Shown here in pieces: positions 46,827 to 55,882 of a stretch of DNA of 64,000 nt. The stretch comes from Polaribacter sp. BM10 (GTDB lineage Bacteria > Bacteroidota > Bacteroidia > Flavobacteriales > Flavobacteriaceae). The position numbers were made by a program, and so were the translations under genes. Below the pieces are notes generated by a model. It saw nothing but the letters and a program-made list of their open reading frames with translations, did no database searches and was not told the origin of the DNA. The stretch lies in contig NZ_CP019704.1 of assembly GCF_002005425.1 (NCBI RefSeq), positions 1,260,001-1,324,000 of the forward strand, in the 5' to 3' direction. Numbering within the stretch: the first letter of the stretch is position 1; every line of letters begins with the position of its first letter.

Positions 46827-47756
46827 GTGTCAGAATTAAGCGTAGAACATTTATTGGGAATAAAATATTTAAAACCCAATGATATTGATGTTATTTTTAA
46901 AACTGCAGATCATTTTAAAGAGGTAATTAATAGACCTATTAAAAAAGTACCATCTTTAAGAGATATTACCATTGCAAATTTATTTTTTGAAAACAGCACA
47001 AGAACAAAATTAAGTTTCGAACTTGCAGAAAAAAGACTTTCTGCAGATGTAATTAACTTTTCTGCAGGACAATCTTCTGTAAAAAAAGGAGAAACTTTAA
47101 TAGATACGGTTAACAATATTTTAGCCATGAAGGTAGATATTGTTGTAATGAGACATGGTAATGTTGGAGCGGGCGTATTTTTATCTAAACATGTAAATGC
47201 AAAAATTATAAACGCCGGAGATGGTACACACGAACACCCAACACAAGCACTTTTAGATTCTTATTCTATTAGAGAAAAATTAGGAAGCGTAAAAGGAAAA
47301 AAAATAGTTATTGTTGGTGATATTTTACATTCTAGAGTTGCTTTGTCTAACATTTTCGCATTACAACTTCAAGGTGCAAAAGTAAAAGTATGTGGGCCAA
47401 CAACACTAATACCTAAACATATAACAAGTTTGGGTGTAGAGGTAGAAACAAACTTAAAAAAAGCCTTAGAGTGGTGTGACGTTGCCAATGTTTTACGTGT
47501 ACAGCACGAAAGAATGGATATCAAATATTTTCCGTCTACAAGAGAATACACACAATTATTTGGTATAAATCAACAAATATTAGACAACCTTGGCAAGAAA
47601 ATTGTAATCATGCATCCAGGACCAATAAATAGAGGGGTAGAAATAACAAGTGATGTCGCAGATTCTAATGATTCTATTATACTTAATCAAGTAGAAAATG
47701 GTGTTGCTGTTAGAATGGCAGTAATTTATTTATTGGCGCAACAAATAAAAAGATAA
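46827..47756 (+). CDS. pyrB: Aspartate carbamoyltransferase catalytic subunit
   Basis: Condenses carbamoyl phosphate with aspartate, the first committed step of pyrimidine synthesis. The 309-residue protein begins at GTG (no ATG in frame). The carbamoyl-phosphate loop is FFENSTRTKLSFELAEKRL (residues about 53-71), HPTQALLD is intact, and HPGPINRGVEI closes the aspartate site. No pyrI regulatory chain is adjacent. Cotranscribed with pyrR. Confidence 0.95.
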   Translation: MSELSVEHLLGIKYLKPNDIDVIFKTADHFKEVINRPIKKVPSLRDITIANLFFENSTRTKLSFELAEKRLSADVINFSAGQSSVKKGETLIDTVNNILAMKVDIVVMRHGNVGAGVFLSKHVNAKIINAGDGTHEHPTQALLDSYSIREKLGSVKGKKIVIVGDILHSRVALSNIFALQLQGAKVKVCGPTTLIPKHITSLGVEVETNLKKALEWCDVANVLRVQHERMDIKYFPSTREYTQLFGINQQILDNLGKKIVIMHPGPINRGVEITSDVADSNDSIILNQVENGVAVRMAVIYLLAQQIKR

Positions 47757-47757
47757 G

Positions 47758-48090
47758 ATGCTAATTACTAAAAGAGAGAATTATATACTTGTAACTTCCG
47801 AAGAAGAAAACTTTACAGAATTTTATAAAAAATTTAAAGATAACTACGGATACATTAAAGACGGACATTTAATTATTCATATTTCTAAAAAAATAAGCTT
47901 AGAAAATAAAGATTTTTTACTATTTTTGGATATAGCCGAAGAAAAACAGCAAAATGGCACGTCATTTGTGATAGTTAATTCGGTTATTGATATTGATAAC
48001 TTTCCAGAAAACTTAAATATTGTACCTACTTTGCAAGAAGCAGAAGATATTTTAGAAATGGAAGCAATAGAAAGAGAATTAGGATTTTAA
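47758..48090 (+). CDS. Small STAS-like protein
   Basis: A 110-residue protein one base after pyrB, often found next to RNase Z in Flavobacteriia. The alternating strand/helix pattern (YILVTSEEENFTEFYKKF, HLIIHISKKISLENKDFLLFLDIAEEKQQNGTSFVIVN) suggests a STAS-like (anti-sigma-antagonist) fold, but the match is loose. No phosphorylated Ser motif is evident. Function unknown. Confidence 0.75.
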   Translation: MLITKRENYILVTSEEENFTEFYKKFKDNYGYIKDGHLIIHISKKISLENKDFLLFLDIAEEKQQNGTSFVIVNSVIDIDNFPENLNIVPTLQEAEDILEMEAIERELGF

Positions 48091-48100
48091 AAGATAATTT

Positions 48101-48421
48101 ATGGTAAAAAAAATACTTTTCATTTTATTTTTATCGGTTTCATTTACAGCTTTTTCGCAAGAAAAAACTGTAGATAACTTATCTACTGCGCCTAATCCTT
48201 TTACAAATGTTACAAATATAACTTTCAATTCTGTTTCTAATTCTTCGGTTATTTTAACTGTAAGAAATGTTTTGGGTAAAACTGTTTTTAAGAAAACGTA
48301 CAATACTACATCGGGTAAAAATAAAATACCTTTTTATAAAAACGATTTAGCTACAGGTATGTACATTTACAGTATACAGAACAATAAGAAAGTAATTTCT
48401 AAACGTTTTGTAATTAAATGA
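48101..48421 (+). CDS. T9SS type A sorting-domain-only protein
   Basis: A 106-residue protein: signal peptide (about 1-19, ending AFSQ) and then directly a complete type A C-terminal sorting domain: TAPNPFTNVTNITF, VILTVRNVLGKTVF, GKNKIPFYKNDLATGMYIYSI and the final SKRFVIK. There is no cargo domain between them. Such domains normally target a large preceding protein through the type IX secretion system. It overlaps rnz by four bases (ATGA). Confidence 0.85.
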   Translation: MVKKILFILFLSVSFTAFSQEKTVDNLSTAPNPFTNVTNITFNSVSNSSVILTVRNVLGKTVFKKTYNTTSGKNKIPFYKNDLATGMYIYSIQNNKKVISKRFVIK

Positions 48422-49332
48422 TAAACCTTACTATTCTAGGTTGTCATTCTGCAACACCTCGTGCAAACGCATTTCCTACTGCACAATACTTAGAAATTAA
48501 CAACAATCATTTTCTTATAGATTGTGGCGAAGGCACGCAACGCCAAATGCGTAAATACAAAGTTGGTTTTTCTAAAATAAATCACATATTTATTTCTCAT
48601 TTACACGGCGACCACTATTATGGTTTGGTTGGTTTATTATCTACTTATGGTATGTTAAGTAGAGAAAAAGAAATGCATATTTACGGGCCAAAAGGTATTC
48701 AAAAAGCAACGATGCAGATGCTAAAAATATCTGAATCTCACGCCAAATTTAATATGGTGTTTCATGAACTAACTTCAAAAGAAAGTGAATTAATTTATGT
48801 AGATGATAAAGTCACCGTTACTACAATTCCTTTAAACCACAGAGTGTACACAAATGGTTATCTTTTTAAAGAGAAAGAAAAACCAAGAAAATTAAACATG
48901 CTAAATATTAGCGGTTATCCAGAGATTGACAAAGCAGATTATTTAAACATTAAAGCTGGTAGAGATATTACGTTAACTTCTGGTGAAGTTGTACCAAATA
49001 AGAGTTTAACATTAGCCCCACCAAAACCATTAAGCTATGCTTTTTGTAGCGATACTAGTTATAAACCAGATATTGTGCCAATTATAAAAGATGTAGATTT
49101 ATTGTATCATGAGTCTACTTTTTTAGCAGACAGACAAGATTTAGCAAAAAAAACAAAGCACTCTACCTCTATAGAAGCTGCTAAAATTGCCAAAGATGCA
49201 AGTGCTAAAGAATTAATTCTAGGTCATTTTTCTGGTAGATATCCAGACACAACTGTGTTTCAAAAAGAAGCAAAAACAGTTTTTGATAATGTTTCTTTAG
49301 CTAAACCTGGTGCAAAATTTACTTTAAAATAA
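48418..49332 (+). CDS. rnz: Ribonuclease Z
   Basis: A zinc metallo-beta-lactamase-fold endonuclease that matures tRNA 3' ends. The 304 residues carry the metal site SHLHGDHYYGLVGLL (HxHxDH), the nucleophile-site YAFCSDTSY, and the closing HLGHFSGRYPD-like LILGHFSGRY. CCA is not encoded in the tRNAs of this window, which fits RNase Z-type processing followed by CCA addition. Last gene of the pyrR-pyrB cluster. Confidence 0.96.
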   Translation: MINLTILGCHSATPRANAFPTAQYLEINNNHFLIDCGEGTQRQMRKYKVGFSKINHIFISHLHGDHYYGLVGLLSTYGMLSREKEMHIYGPKGIQKATMQMLKISESHAKFNMVFHELTSKESELIYVDDKVTVTTIPLNHRVYTNGYLFKEKEKPRKLNMLNISGYPEIDKADYLNIKAGRDITLTSGEVVPNKSLTLAPPKPLSYAFCSDTSYKPDIVPIIKDVDLLYHESTFLADRQDLAKKTKHSTSIEAAKIAKDASAKELILGHFSGRYPDTTVFQKEAKTVFDNVSLAKPGAKFTLK

Positions 49333-49695
49333 TTAGTATTGGTTTGTTCCTAACAAAACTAAGGTACAAGCAATTTCACTTTCTATATTATTCTTCTTTA
49401 ACATCTTAAGAAATTCAAAATTCTCTGTACCCGGATTAAAAATAACTCTATTGGGTTTTAAATCTATAATATAGTTGTAATACTCTTCTTGTCTTTTCGG
49501 ATTTAAATATAAAGTAACCGTATCTATATTCTGATACTCTTTCTTAGCTACATCTATATTAACACCTGCAACGATACCTTTTCTTAAGCCTATAGCAACA
49601 GTATCAATTTGGTGAGCTCTTAATTTTTGTATTGCACGGTTAGAGTACCTTTCTTCTTTTAAAGAGGCTCCTATTACTAACGTTTTCTTACTCAT
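49333..49695 (-). CDS. CoA-binding-domain protein
   Basis: A 120-residue protein with the CoA-binding (Rossmann) domain seen in succinyl-CoA synthetase alpha and in YccU-type stand-alone proteins: KTLVIGASLKEERYSNRAIQKL, VAIGLRKG and YNYIIDLKPNRVIFNPGTENFEF. Ligand and role unknown. Convergent with rnz: its stop lies one base after the rnz stop. Confidence 0.9.
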   Translation of the reverse strand: MSKKTLVIGASLKEERYSNRAIQKLRAHQIDTVAIGLRKGIVAGVNIDVAKKEYQNIDTVTLYLNPKRQEEYYNYIIDLKPNRVIFNPGTENFEFLKMLKKNNIESEIACTLVLLGTNQY

Positions 49696-49791
49696 ACTTT
49701 TTAAATAAAAATTGAAACAAATAGATTTTACATTCGTCTATAAGATAATTACTTTGTCTTCACTAAAGTAATTTATTTGATTTAATAACAA

Positions 49792-49820
49792 AAATCCGAG
49801 GTATATAATACTACGGATTT
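49792..49820 (-). terminator. Terminator after the 63-residue gene
   Basis: AAATCCG / CGGATTT with an inner GTAT/ATAC stem, followed by TTTTTGTT on the minus strand. It lies directly after the stop at 49822. Confidence 0.75.
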
Positions 49821-49821
49821 T

Positions 49822-50013
49822 TTATTTGTTATTTTCTGTGGCCTCTATCGAGCCTTTAACAGCTATTATAATATTTACAATACAGAAGATAAAAATAAGT
49901 ATCGAATTGGTCTTTGTAGCCTCGAAAATTATAAATTTAACAAATGCATTTAAAACAAAAATAAATAGAAAGATGTTTGATAATAATAAAAGTATTTTTA
50001 AATTTTTTCTCAT
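49822..50013 (-). CDS. Small two-pass membrane protein (63 residues)
   Basis: Short ORF on the minus strand with two strongly hydrophobic segments (about 6-27 and 37-54) and a polar C-terminus EATENNK. A terminator immediately follows its stop, which supports it over the similarly sized opposite-strand frame. Not recognised. Confidence 0.6.
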   Translation of the reverse strand: MRKNLKILLLLSNIFLFIFVLNAFVKFIIFEATKTNSILIFIFCIVNIIIAVKGSIEATENNK

Positions 50014-50054
50014 AAATAATTTCTAAAAGTATAGATCAAAACTATAAAAAAAAA

Positions 50055-50867
50055 TTAACCTCTTCTACCTCTACCCATTCTATTATTTCTCATTTGTAAC
50101 ATTTTATTTTTAACAGTTTCCGCATATTCCTTTTTAGTTATTTCTTTCCCTTTTTCTGGCGGAGAAACCTCTAAATTATTTTGCTTATCTATTACTATTT
50201 CTGTGCATAAAAGCGTTGTATTTTGAGCACTTACTTCTAATATTAATCCTGGTAAACCCCAATATTCTGCAGGTCCTTGGGCAATTGGTATTGTAGGTGT
50301 ATACCACGCTTCTACTACAATCATTTTTTCTTCTTGCCCTTCTTTATTAGATGCGTTCAAATCACTCCAAGAAAACTCGAACCATTTTAACTCTTGATAA
50401 GGAACAAATGCTTTTGCTTTAAAGCAAGTATAGTTGCCTATTTGCTTAGTTTCTGAACCTAAAGTCCAATTAATTTTATACAAATCGTCTTTTACTAAAA
50501 ACCTTTTACCGTAAAACTCTTGAGACTGAATTAACTTGTTATCTGAAATACTTTTGTATTGATCTCCTCTAGAAAAATAAGCTCCCCAAGAATCTGTTGC
50601 ACCAGATATAGCGTCGATTTTTTCATCTTCTTTAAAAAAAGATTCTTGTTTGTTAAATTTTAAAATATATGTTTTTTCTAATCTGTTTTTAAGTCTACTA
50701 GCAATTTGTTTTTTCTGAGCTTCACTCATTTTTGCTCCCCATTTTCCTAATTCCATTTTAGATTTTGAAACATAGGTTACTTTACCACTAAAACTTTGAG
50801 AAAAAGAGGTCGAAGAAATAGAGAACAAAAAAACAAAAACAACATACTTTATATAACTGACTTTCAT
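50055..50867 (-). CDS. GLPGLI-family protein
   Basis: A 270-residue exported protein of the GLPGLI family, confirmed by the family's name motif, seen here as WGLPGLILEVSAQ (about 205). A signal peptide covers about 1-23 (ending SFSQ). Members are common in Bacteroidota and of unknown function. The C-terminus is Arg/Gly-rich (NNRMGRGRRG). Transcribed alone. Confidence 0.9.
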   Translation of the reverse strand: MKVSYIKYVVFVFLFSISSTSFSQSFSGKVTYVSKSKMELGKWGAKMSEAQKKQIASRLKNRLEKTYILKFNKQESFFKEDEKIDAISGATDSWGAYFSRGDQYKSISDNKLIQSQEFYGKRFLVKDDLYKINWTLGSETKQIGNYTCFKAKAFVPYQELKWFEFSWSDLNASNKEGQEEKMIVVEAWYTPTIPIAQGPAEYWGLPGLILEVSAQNTTLLCTEIVIDKQNNLEVSPPEKGKEITKKEYAETVKNKMLQMRNNRMGRGRRG

Positions 50868-50960
50868 AATAACATTTATTTATTGTTTAACAAATATACT
50901 AAAATATTAAACAACAAAAACTTTAAATGATATTTACCTATTTTAACAAGATGTAAAACA

Positions 50961-50990
50961 AAAAAAAGACTTGTAATAACAAGCCTTTTT
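50961..50990 (-). terminator. Terminator of fabH
   Basis: AAGGCTTGT / ACAAGTCTT hairpin on the minus strand with one mismatch, followed by TTTTTT; about 25 bp after the fabH stop. Confidence 0.75.
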
Positions 50991-51013
50991 AAATTATATG
51001 TAAAATGTAATAT

Positions 51014-52021
51014 TTACCAACGTATAATTACAGAACCCCATGTAAATCCACTACCAAAAGCAGCTAAAACCACAAGGTCATTATCTTTTATTTTTCCTTT
51101 TTCCCAAGCTTCTGTTAGCGCAATTATTACAGACGCTGCAGTTGTATTACCATATTTCATGATATTGTTGTACACTTTATCATCAGAAAGTTGAAATTTC
51201 TTTTGAATAAATTGAGCAATACGCAGATTTGCTTGATGCGGAATAAGCATATCAATATCTTCTTTTTGCAATTTATTTGCTTCTAAACCTTCTACAATTG
51301 CTTCAGAAAAACGCCCTATTGCATGTTTAAAAACAAATTGTCCGTTCATGTAAGGATAATAAGAAACATCATCAGGATCATTAGCTTCGATAATTTCTGG
51401 AACCCATCTTTTTGTTGAAGGCCCTATTAACGCCAATTCTTTCGCATGTTTCCCTTCTGAGTGTAAATGAGAAGATAAAATACCTTTACCAGCTTCTTCG
51501 CTTCTAGAAAGTACAGCTGCTCCTGCCCCATCACCAAAAATTACAGATACATTTCTACCTCTTGTAGATTTTTCTAAACCACCAGAGTGATTTTCTGCAC
51601 CAATAACTAAAATATTTTTGTACATACCAGTTTTAATAAACTGATCTGCTACAGACATTGCATAAATAAAACCAGAACATTGGTTACGCACATCTAAAGC
51701 ACCAATAGTTGGCATCTCTAGCATTTCTTGAATTTGAACTCCACCACCAGGAAAATACATATCTGGGCTTAAAGTTGCAAATACTATAAAATCAATATCA
51801 TCTTTGGTTAAACCCGCTCTTTCAATGGCAATTCTAGAAGCTTTTGCTCCCATAACCGCTGTTGTATCTCCAGATTTTGGGTCTATCCATCTTCTTTCTT
51901 TTATACCCGTTCTTTCCTGAATCCACTCATCAGAAGTTTCCATAAACTCCTTTAAATCATCATTTTTTACGACATTATCAGGAACATAATATCCAAGACC
52001 TGTTATTTTTGAATTATACAT
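51014..52021 (-). CDS. fabH: 3-oxoacyl-ACP synthase III family protein
   Basis: Starts fatty-acid synthesis by condensing acyl-CoA with malonyl-ACP. The 335-residue protein has the catalytic triad Cys in VRNQCSGFIYAM (about 115), His in LIPHQANLRIA and Asn in YGNTTAAS. The ITGLGYYVPDN start and the C-terminal FGSGFTWGSVIIRW are typical. Relaxed-substrate homologues exist in Bacteroidota, so initial acyl specificity is uncertain. Monocistronic. Confidence 0.93.
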   Translation of the reverse strand: MYNSKITGLGYYVPDNVVKNDDLKEFMETSDEWIQERTGIKERRWIDPKSGDTTAVMGAKASRIAIERAGLTKDDIDFIVFATLSPDMYFPGGGVQIQEMLEMPTIGALDVRNQCSGFIYAMSVADQFIKTGMYKNILVIGAENHSGGLEKSTRGRNVSVIFGDGAGAAVLSRSEEAGKGILSSHLHSEGKHAKELALIGPSTKRWVPEIIEANDPDDVSYYPYMNGQFVFKHAIGRFSEAIVEGLEANKLQKEDIDMLIPHQANLRIAQFIQKKFQLSDDKVYNNIMKYGNTTAASVIIALTEAWEKGKIKDNDLVVLAAFGSGFTWGSVIIRW

Positions 52022-52065
52022 AATTTAATGGTCAATATTTTAATTATTCGTTTGTTTGTAATTAG

Positions 52066-52073
52066 CAAAAATA
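52066..52073 (-). promoter_or_regulatory. -7 box for fabH
   Basis: TATTTTTG on the minus strand, 45 nt upstream of the ATG; the -33 position reads CTG (52093-52095), 19 bases away. Confidence 0.45.
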
Positions 52074-52215
52074 GTGATTTTTGTTTTTATATCAGAAATA
52101 GTTTTTATTGACATTAAAAACTTCTTTCTGTCATCTTGTCATAATCTTCTTTTTGGTATTTTTTTTGACTATTGTTATATCAAAATAATAAAGTCAAATT
52201 TAAACTACATACAAA

Positions 52216-54120
52216 ATGGCAAAAGGAAATATTAATGTATCGGTAGAGAATATCTTTCCGTTAATTAAAAAGTTCTTATACTCAGATCACGAAATTTTTT
52301 TACGTGAATTAATTTCTAACGGAACAGATGCTACTTCTAAATTAAAGCATTTAATTGCTATTGGTGAAGCAGATACTGAATTAGGAGATGCAAAAATTGA
52401 AGTAAGCATTAACAAAGATGCTAAAACAATTACTATTAAAGATCAAGGTCTTGGTATGACTGCCGATGAGGTTGAGAAATACATCAATCAAATTGCTTTT
52501 TCTGGTGCAGAAGAGTTTTTAGACAAATACAAAGACAACGAAGCAGGTATTATTGGGCATTTTGGTTTAGGTTTTTACTCTGCTTTTATGGTTGCAGACA
52601 AAGTAGAAATTATTACAAAATCGTTTAAAGATGCACCTGCAGCACATTGGACTTGTGACGGATCGCCAGAGTATACATTGGTAGAACATGATAAGTCTGA
52701 CAGAGGAACAGAAATTGTTTTACATGTTGCAGAAGATTCTTTAGAATTTTTAGAAGACAGTAAAATTGAAGGTTTATTAACGAAATACAATCGTTTTAAT
52801 CAAGTGCCAATTAAATTTGGAACAAAAGAAATTAACGATCCAGAGTTTACTCCTAAAACAACAAAAGATAAAGACGGTAAAGAAACTACTGAACCGCACA
52901 AACAAATAACTGTAGACAAAATTATTAATAATACAGAACCTGCTTGGACTAAGAAACCTGCAGATTTAGAGAAAGAAGATTATGATAATTTTTACAGAGA
53001 ATTGTATCCAATGCAATTCGAAGAGTCTTTATTTCACATTCACTTAAATGTAGATTATCCTTTTAATTTAACAGGTATTTTATTCTTTCCTAAGTTATCT
53101 CAAAACATGGATATGCAAAAGGATAAAATCCAATTGTATCAAAACCAAGTTTTTGTAACAGATAATGTAGAAGGAATTGTACCAGACTTTTTACAGATGT
53201 TAAAAGGTGTTATCGACTCACCAGATATTCCATTAAACGTTTCTCGTTCTTATTTACAAGCAGACGGTGCTGTTAAAAAAATCTCTGGCTACATTACTAA
53301 AAAAGTGGCTGATAAATTATCTTCTTTATTCAAAAAAGATAGAGCAGATTTTGAAACAAAGTGGAACGATATTAAAGTAATTATCGAATACGGAATGTTG
53401 TCTGAAGATAAATTCTTTGACAAAGCTAAAAAGTTTGCTTTATACCCAACGGTTGCAGATACTTTTTTCACTTTTGATGAATTGATCGAAAAAACAAAAG
53501 ACAATCAAACAGATAAAGATGGTAACCATGTAATTTTATATGCAGCTAACAAAGATGCACAACACAGTTACATACAAGAAGCTACTGCAAAAGGCTACGA
53601 GGTTTTAATCTTAGACTCGCCAATTATATCTCACTTAATGCAAAAATTAGAAGGTGGAGATGGTAAAATTAAATTTACAAGAGTAGATGCCGATCATGTA
53701 GATAATTTAATTAAGAAAGACGACAACGTTATTTCTAAGTTAACAGATGAAGAAAAAGAAAAATTAAAGCCAATTATAGAAAGTGCTGTAAACTCTAAAT
53801 CTTATACTGTTCAATTAGAAGCAATGGACTCTAATTCTTCTCCGTTTATAATTACTGTTCCAGAATTTATGCGTAGAATGAAAGAAATGCAAGCAACTGG
53901 TGGTGGCGGAATGATGGGAATGGGTAAATTTCCAGACATGTACAATTTGGTAGTAAATACAAACAGCCCATTAGTTTCAGAGATTTTAAATAATAAAGAT
54001 GAAGAAGCTCAAAAAGGATTGATTTCTCAGGCTTTTGATTTAGCAAAATTATCTCAAAACCTATTACATGGTGAAGAATTAACAAACTTTATCAAACGTT
54101 CTTACGAGTTAATCAAGTAA
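52216..54120 (+). CDS. htpG: HSP90-family chaperone HtpG
   Basis: ATP-dependent chaperone. The 634-residue protein has the GHKL ATPase N-domain with EIFLRELISNGTDATSKL (Glu-Asn for ATP; the usual Ala of NASDA is Gly-Thr here), KDQGLGMTADEV and GHFGLGFYSAFMVADKV, then the middle domain with NVSRSYLQ and a C-terminal dimerisation domain. A glycine/Met-rich segment (TGGGGMMGMGKF) lies near residue 568. Complete and typical of the phylum. Confidence 0.97.
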   Translation: MAKGNINVSVENIFPLIKKFLYSDHEIFLRELISNGTDATSKLKHLIAIGEADTELGDAKIEVSINKDAKTITIKDQGLGMTADEVEKYINQIAFSGAEEFLDKYKDNEAGIIGHFGLGFYSAFMVADKVEIITKSFKDAPAAHWTCDGSPEYTLVEHDKSDRGTEIVLHVAEDSLEFLEDSKIEGLLTKYNRFNQVPIKFGTKEINDPEFTPKTTKDKDGKETTEPHKQITVDKIINNTEPAWTKKPADLEKEDYDNFYRELYPMQFEESLFHIHLNVDYPFNLTGILFFPKLSQNMDMQKDKIQLYQNQVFVTDNVEGIVPDFLQMLKGVIDSPDIPLNVSRSYLQADGAVKKISGYITKKVADKLSSLFKKDRADFETKWNDIKVIIEYGMLSEDKFFDKAKKFALYPTVADTFFTFDELIEKTKDNQTDKDGNHVILYAANKDAQHSYIQEATAKGYEVLILDSPIISHLMQKLEGGDGKIKFTRVDADHVDNLIKKDDNVISKLTDEEKEKLKPIIESAVNSKSYTVQLEAMDSNSSPFIITVPEFMRRMKEMQATGGGGMMGMGKFPDMYNLVVNTNSPLVSEILNNKDEEAQKGLISQAFDLAKLSQNLLHGEELTNFIKRSYELIK

Positions 54121-54160
54121 AACAACGATGTTTTTCGTATGAGCGAAAACCACAAATACA

Positions 54161-54192
54161 AACCTCTCTGTTTCTTCAGAGAGGTTTTTTTA
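54161..54192 (+). terminator. Terminator of htpG
   Basis: AACCTCTCTG / CAGAGAGGTT with loop TTTCTT followed by T7. Confidence 0.93.
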
Positions 54193-54395
54193 TGCTACAA
54201 TTTTAAGTTTCTAAAATCGCAACATTATCTTATCTTTTAATCAATCAAGTATTTAAGGTTGTGTTTTATGGTTGTTTTTTTACAGCTTTTAGATTTCTTC
54301 GTTTAAACTTTTAGAATAAAATTACATTTTGAACATCAATCTATTTTAACACTTTAAAAATAAACTGTAATTTTATGTTTTTAAACTTATAAGAC

Positions 54396-55283
54396 ATGAA
54401 GTGGAGAAGTAATAGAAGAAGTACAAATGTTGATGATAGAAGAGGCGCTTCTTCTGGTAGAAGTTCTGGTGGCGGATTAAACCCAATGCTAATAGGCTTA
54501 TTGTTAAAATTAGTTACTTCTAAAAAAGGATTAATTATTGTGGCAATAGTAGTTGGTGTAATGTATTTTACTGGCAACAATCCTCTAAACTTTTTAACCG
54601 GAAACACTAATAATCAAATACAAAATACCACGTATAAAGGTACTGCTAAAGAAAATGAATTGGCAGCGTTTAGTAATCGAGTTTTAAGAAGTACAGAAGA
54701 CGTTTGGAATAAAATTATTCCGAATTACAAAGAGCCAACACTAGTTCTTTTTACTGGTTCTGTTACTTCTGCTTGTGGTGGTGCGTCTAGTGCTACTGGT
54801 CCTTTTTATTGCCCCGGTGATGATAAATTATATATCGATTTAAGTTTTTTCGAAGAAATGGCAAGAAAATTAAATGCTCCAGGAGATTTTGCACAAGCCT
54901 ATGTTATTGCTCATGAAGTTGGGCATCATATTCAAAACTTAACGGGTATGAATAGAAAAGTACAATCGATGCGTGGTAAAATTAGTCAAACAGAATACAA
55001 TAAACTTTCTGTAATGTTAGAATTACAAGCAGATTTTTATGCTGGCGTTTGGGCGCACCACGCCAAAAACATGGAATTGATTTTAGACGCTGGAGATCTT
55101 AAAGAAGCGCTAAACGCTGCACATGCAATTGGTGATGATCGTTTACAAAAACAATCTACAGGTAGAGTTGTACCAGATTCTTTTACACATGGTACTTCTG
55201 CACAAAGAATGCGTTGGTTTAAAAAAGGTTTCGAAACTGGCGATGTAAACCAAGGTGATACTTTTAATGCACGTTCCTTATAA
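54396..55283 (+). CDS. Neutral zinc metallopeptidase (YpfJ-like)
   Basis: A 295-residue membrane-anchored peptidase. Basic N-terminus with RSSGGG, one membrane segment (about 38-57), then the catalytic domain: CGGASSATGPFYCPGDDKLYIDLSFFEEMA, the zinc motif VIAHEVGHHIQ (near residue 172), and ELQADFYAGVWAHH supplying the third ligand. The length is standard for YpfJ. Substrate unknown. The next gene's ATG follows a few bases later. Confidence 0.93.
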   Translation: MKWRSNRRSTNVDDRRGASSGRSSGGGLNPMLIGLLLKLVTSKKGLIIVAIVVGVMYFTGNNPLNFLTGNTNNQIQNTTYKGTAKENELAAFSNRVLRSTEDVWNKIIPNYKEPTLVLFTGSVTSACGGASSATGPFYCPGDDKLYIDLSFFEEMARKLNAPGDFAQAYVIAHEVGHHIQNLTGMNRKVQSMRGKISQTEYNKLSVMLELQADFYAGVWAHHAKNMELILDAGDLKEALNAAHAIGDDRLQKQSTGRVVPDSFTHGTSAQRMRWFKKGFETGDVNQGDTFNARSL

Positions 55284-55290
55284 TTTCAAT

Positions 55291-55806
55291 ATGTTTACTA
55301 TTAGAAAAGCGACCAGCAAAGACGTTAAAAAATTAACCGAAGTTGGTAAAAAAGCATTTTACTTACCTCATAAAGACGCCATTCCTAAACATATAATGAA
55401 TGCTTATCTTACAGAGAATTTTAGTAAAGAAAACATTCTTAAAGAAATACATAACAATAATTTCGAATATCGTTTGTTGTATGTTGGTGATACTTTAGCC
55501 GGATTTTCTAAAATTATCTTAAACCATAAAAATGAAAATATCAATCTAGATAACGTAACCAAAATGGAACGCTTATACTTAATTGAAGATTTTTTTGGTA
55601 AAGGTTTAGGAAAAGAATTATTTGAATACAATTTAAACTTTATTCAAAAAGAAAATCAAAAAGGAATTTGGCTTTACGTTTGGATTAAAAACTATAGAGC
55701 CATCGATTTTTATAAAAAAGTTGGCTTTAAAAAAATTGCTTCTTATGATTTTCCGATATCAGCAACAGAAACTAGACCCAACTATTTGTTCTTTCTAGAA
55801 TTTTAA
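55291..55806 (+). CDS. GNAT-family N-acetyltransferase
   Basis: A 171-residue acetyltransferase. The ATG seven bases after the metallopeptidase stop is chosen; the longer frame begins inside that gene. The acetyl-CoA motif is MERLYLIEDFFGKGLGKELFEY (about 92-113) and the C-terminal NYRAIDFYKKVGFKKIA is typical. Substrate unknown. Probably cotranscribed with the metallopeptidase. Confidence 0.9.
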   Translation: MFTIRKATSKDVKKLTEVGKKAFYLPHKDAIPKHIMNAYLTENFSKENILKEIHNNNFEYRLLYVGDTLAGFSKIILNHKNENINLDNVTKMERLYLIEDFFGKGLGKELFEYNLNFIQKENQKGIWLYVWIKNYRAIDFYKKVGFKKIASYDFPISATETRPNYLFFLEF

Positions 55807-55882
55807 AAACGTTAATTTTTAAACTATTTGCGTTAAACCGCTCTGTAAGTTTATAATATCTTTGATTAGAAATTCAGATATT

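Noticed and set aside
46786..46839. A 17-codon leader ORF before pyrB
   Set aside because: It overlaps the pyrB start out of frame, has no conserved feature, and is not followed by an attenuator hairpin.
49826..50026. Plus-strand 66-codon ORF opposite the small membrane protein
   Set aside because: The minus-strand frame has two clean membrane segments and a terminator at its end; the plus-strand frame starts inside that terminator.
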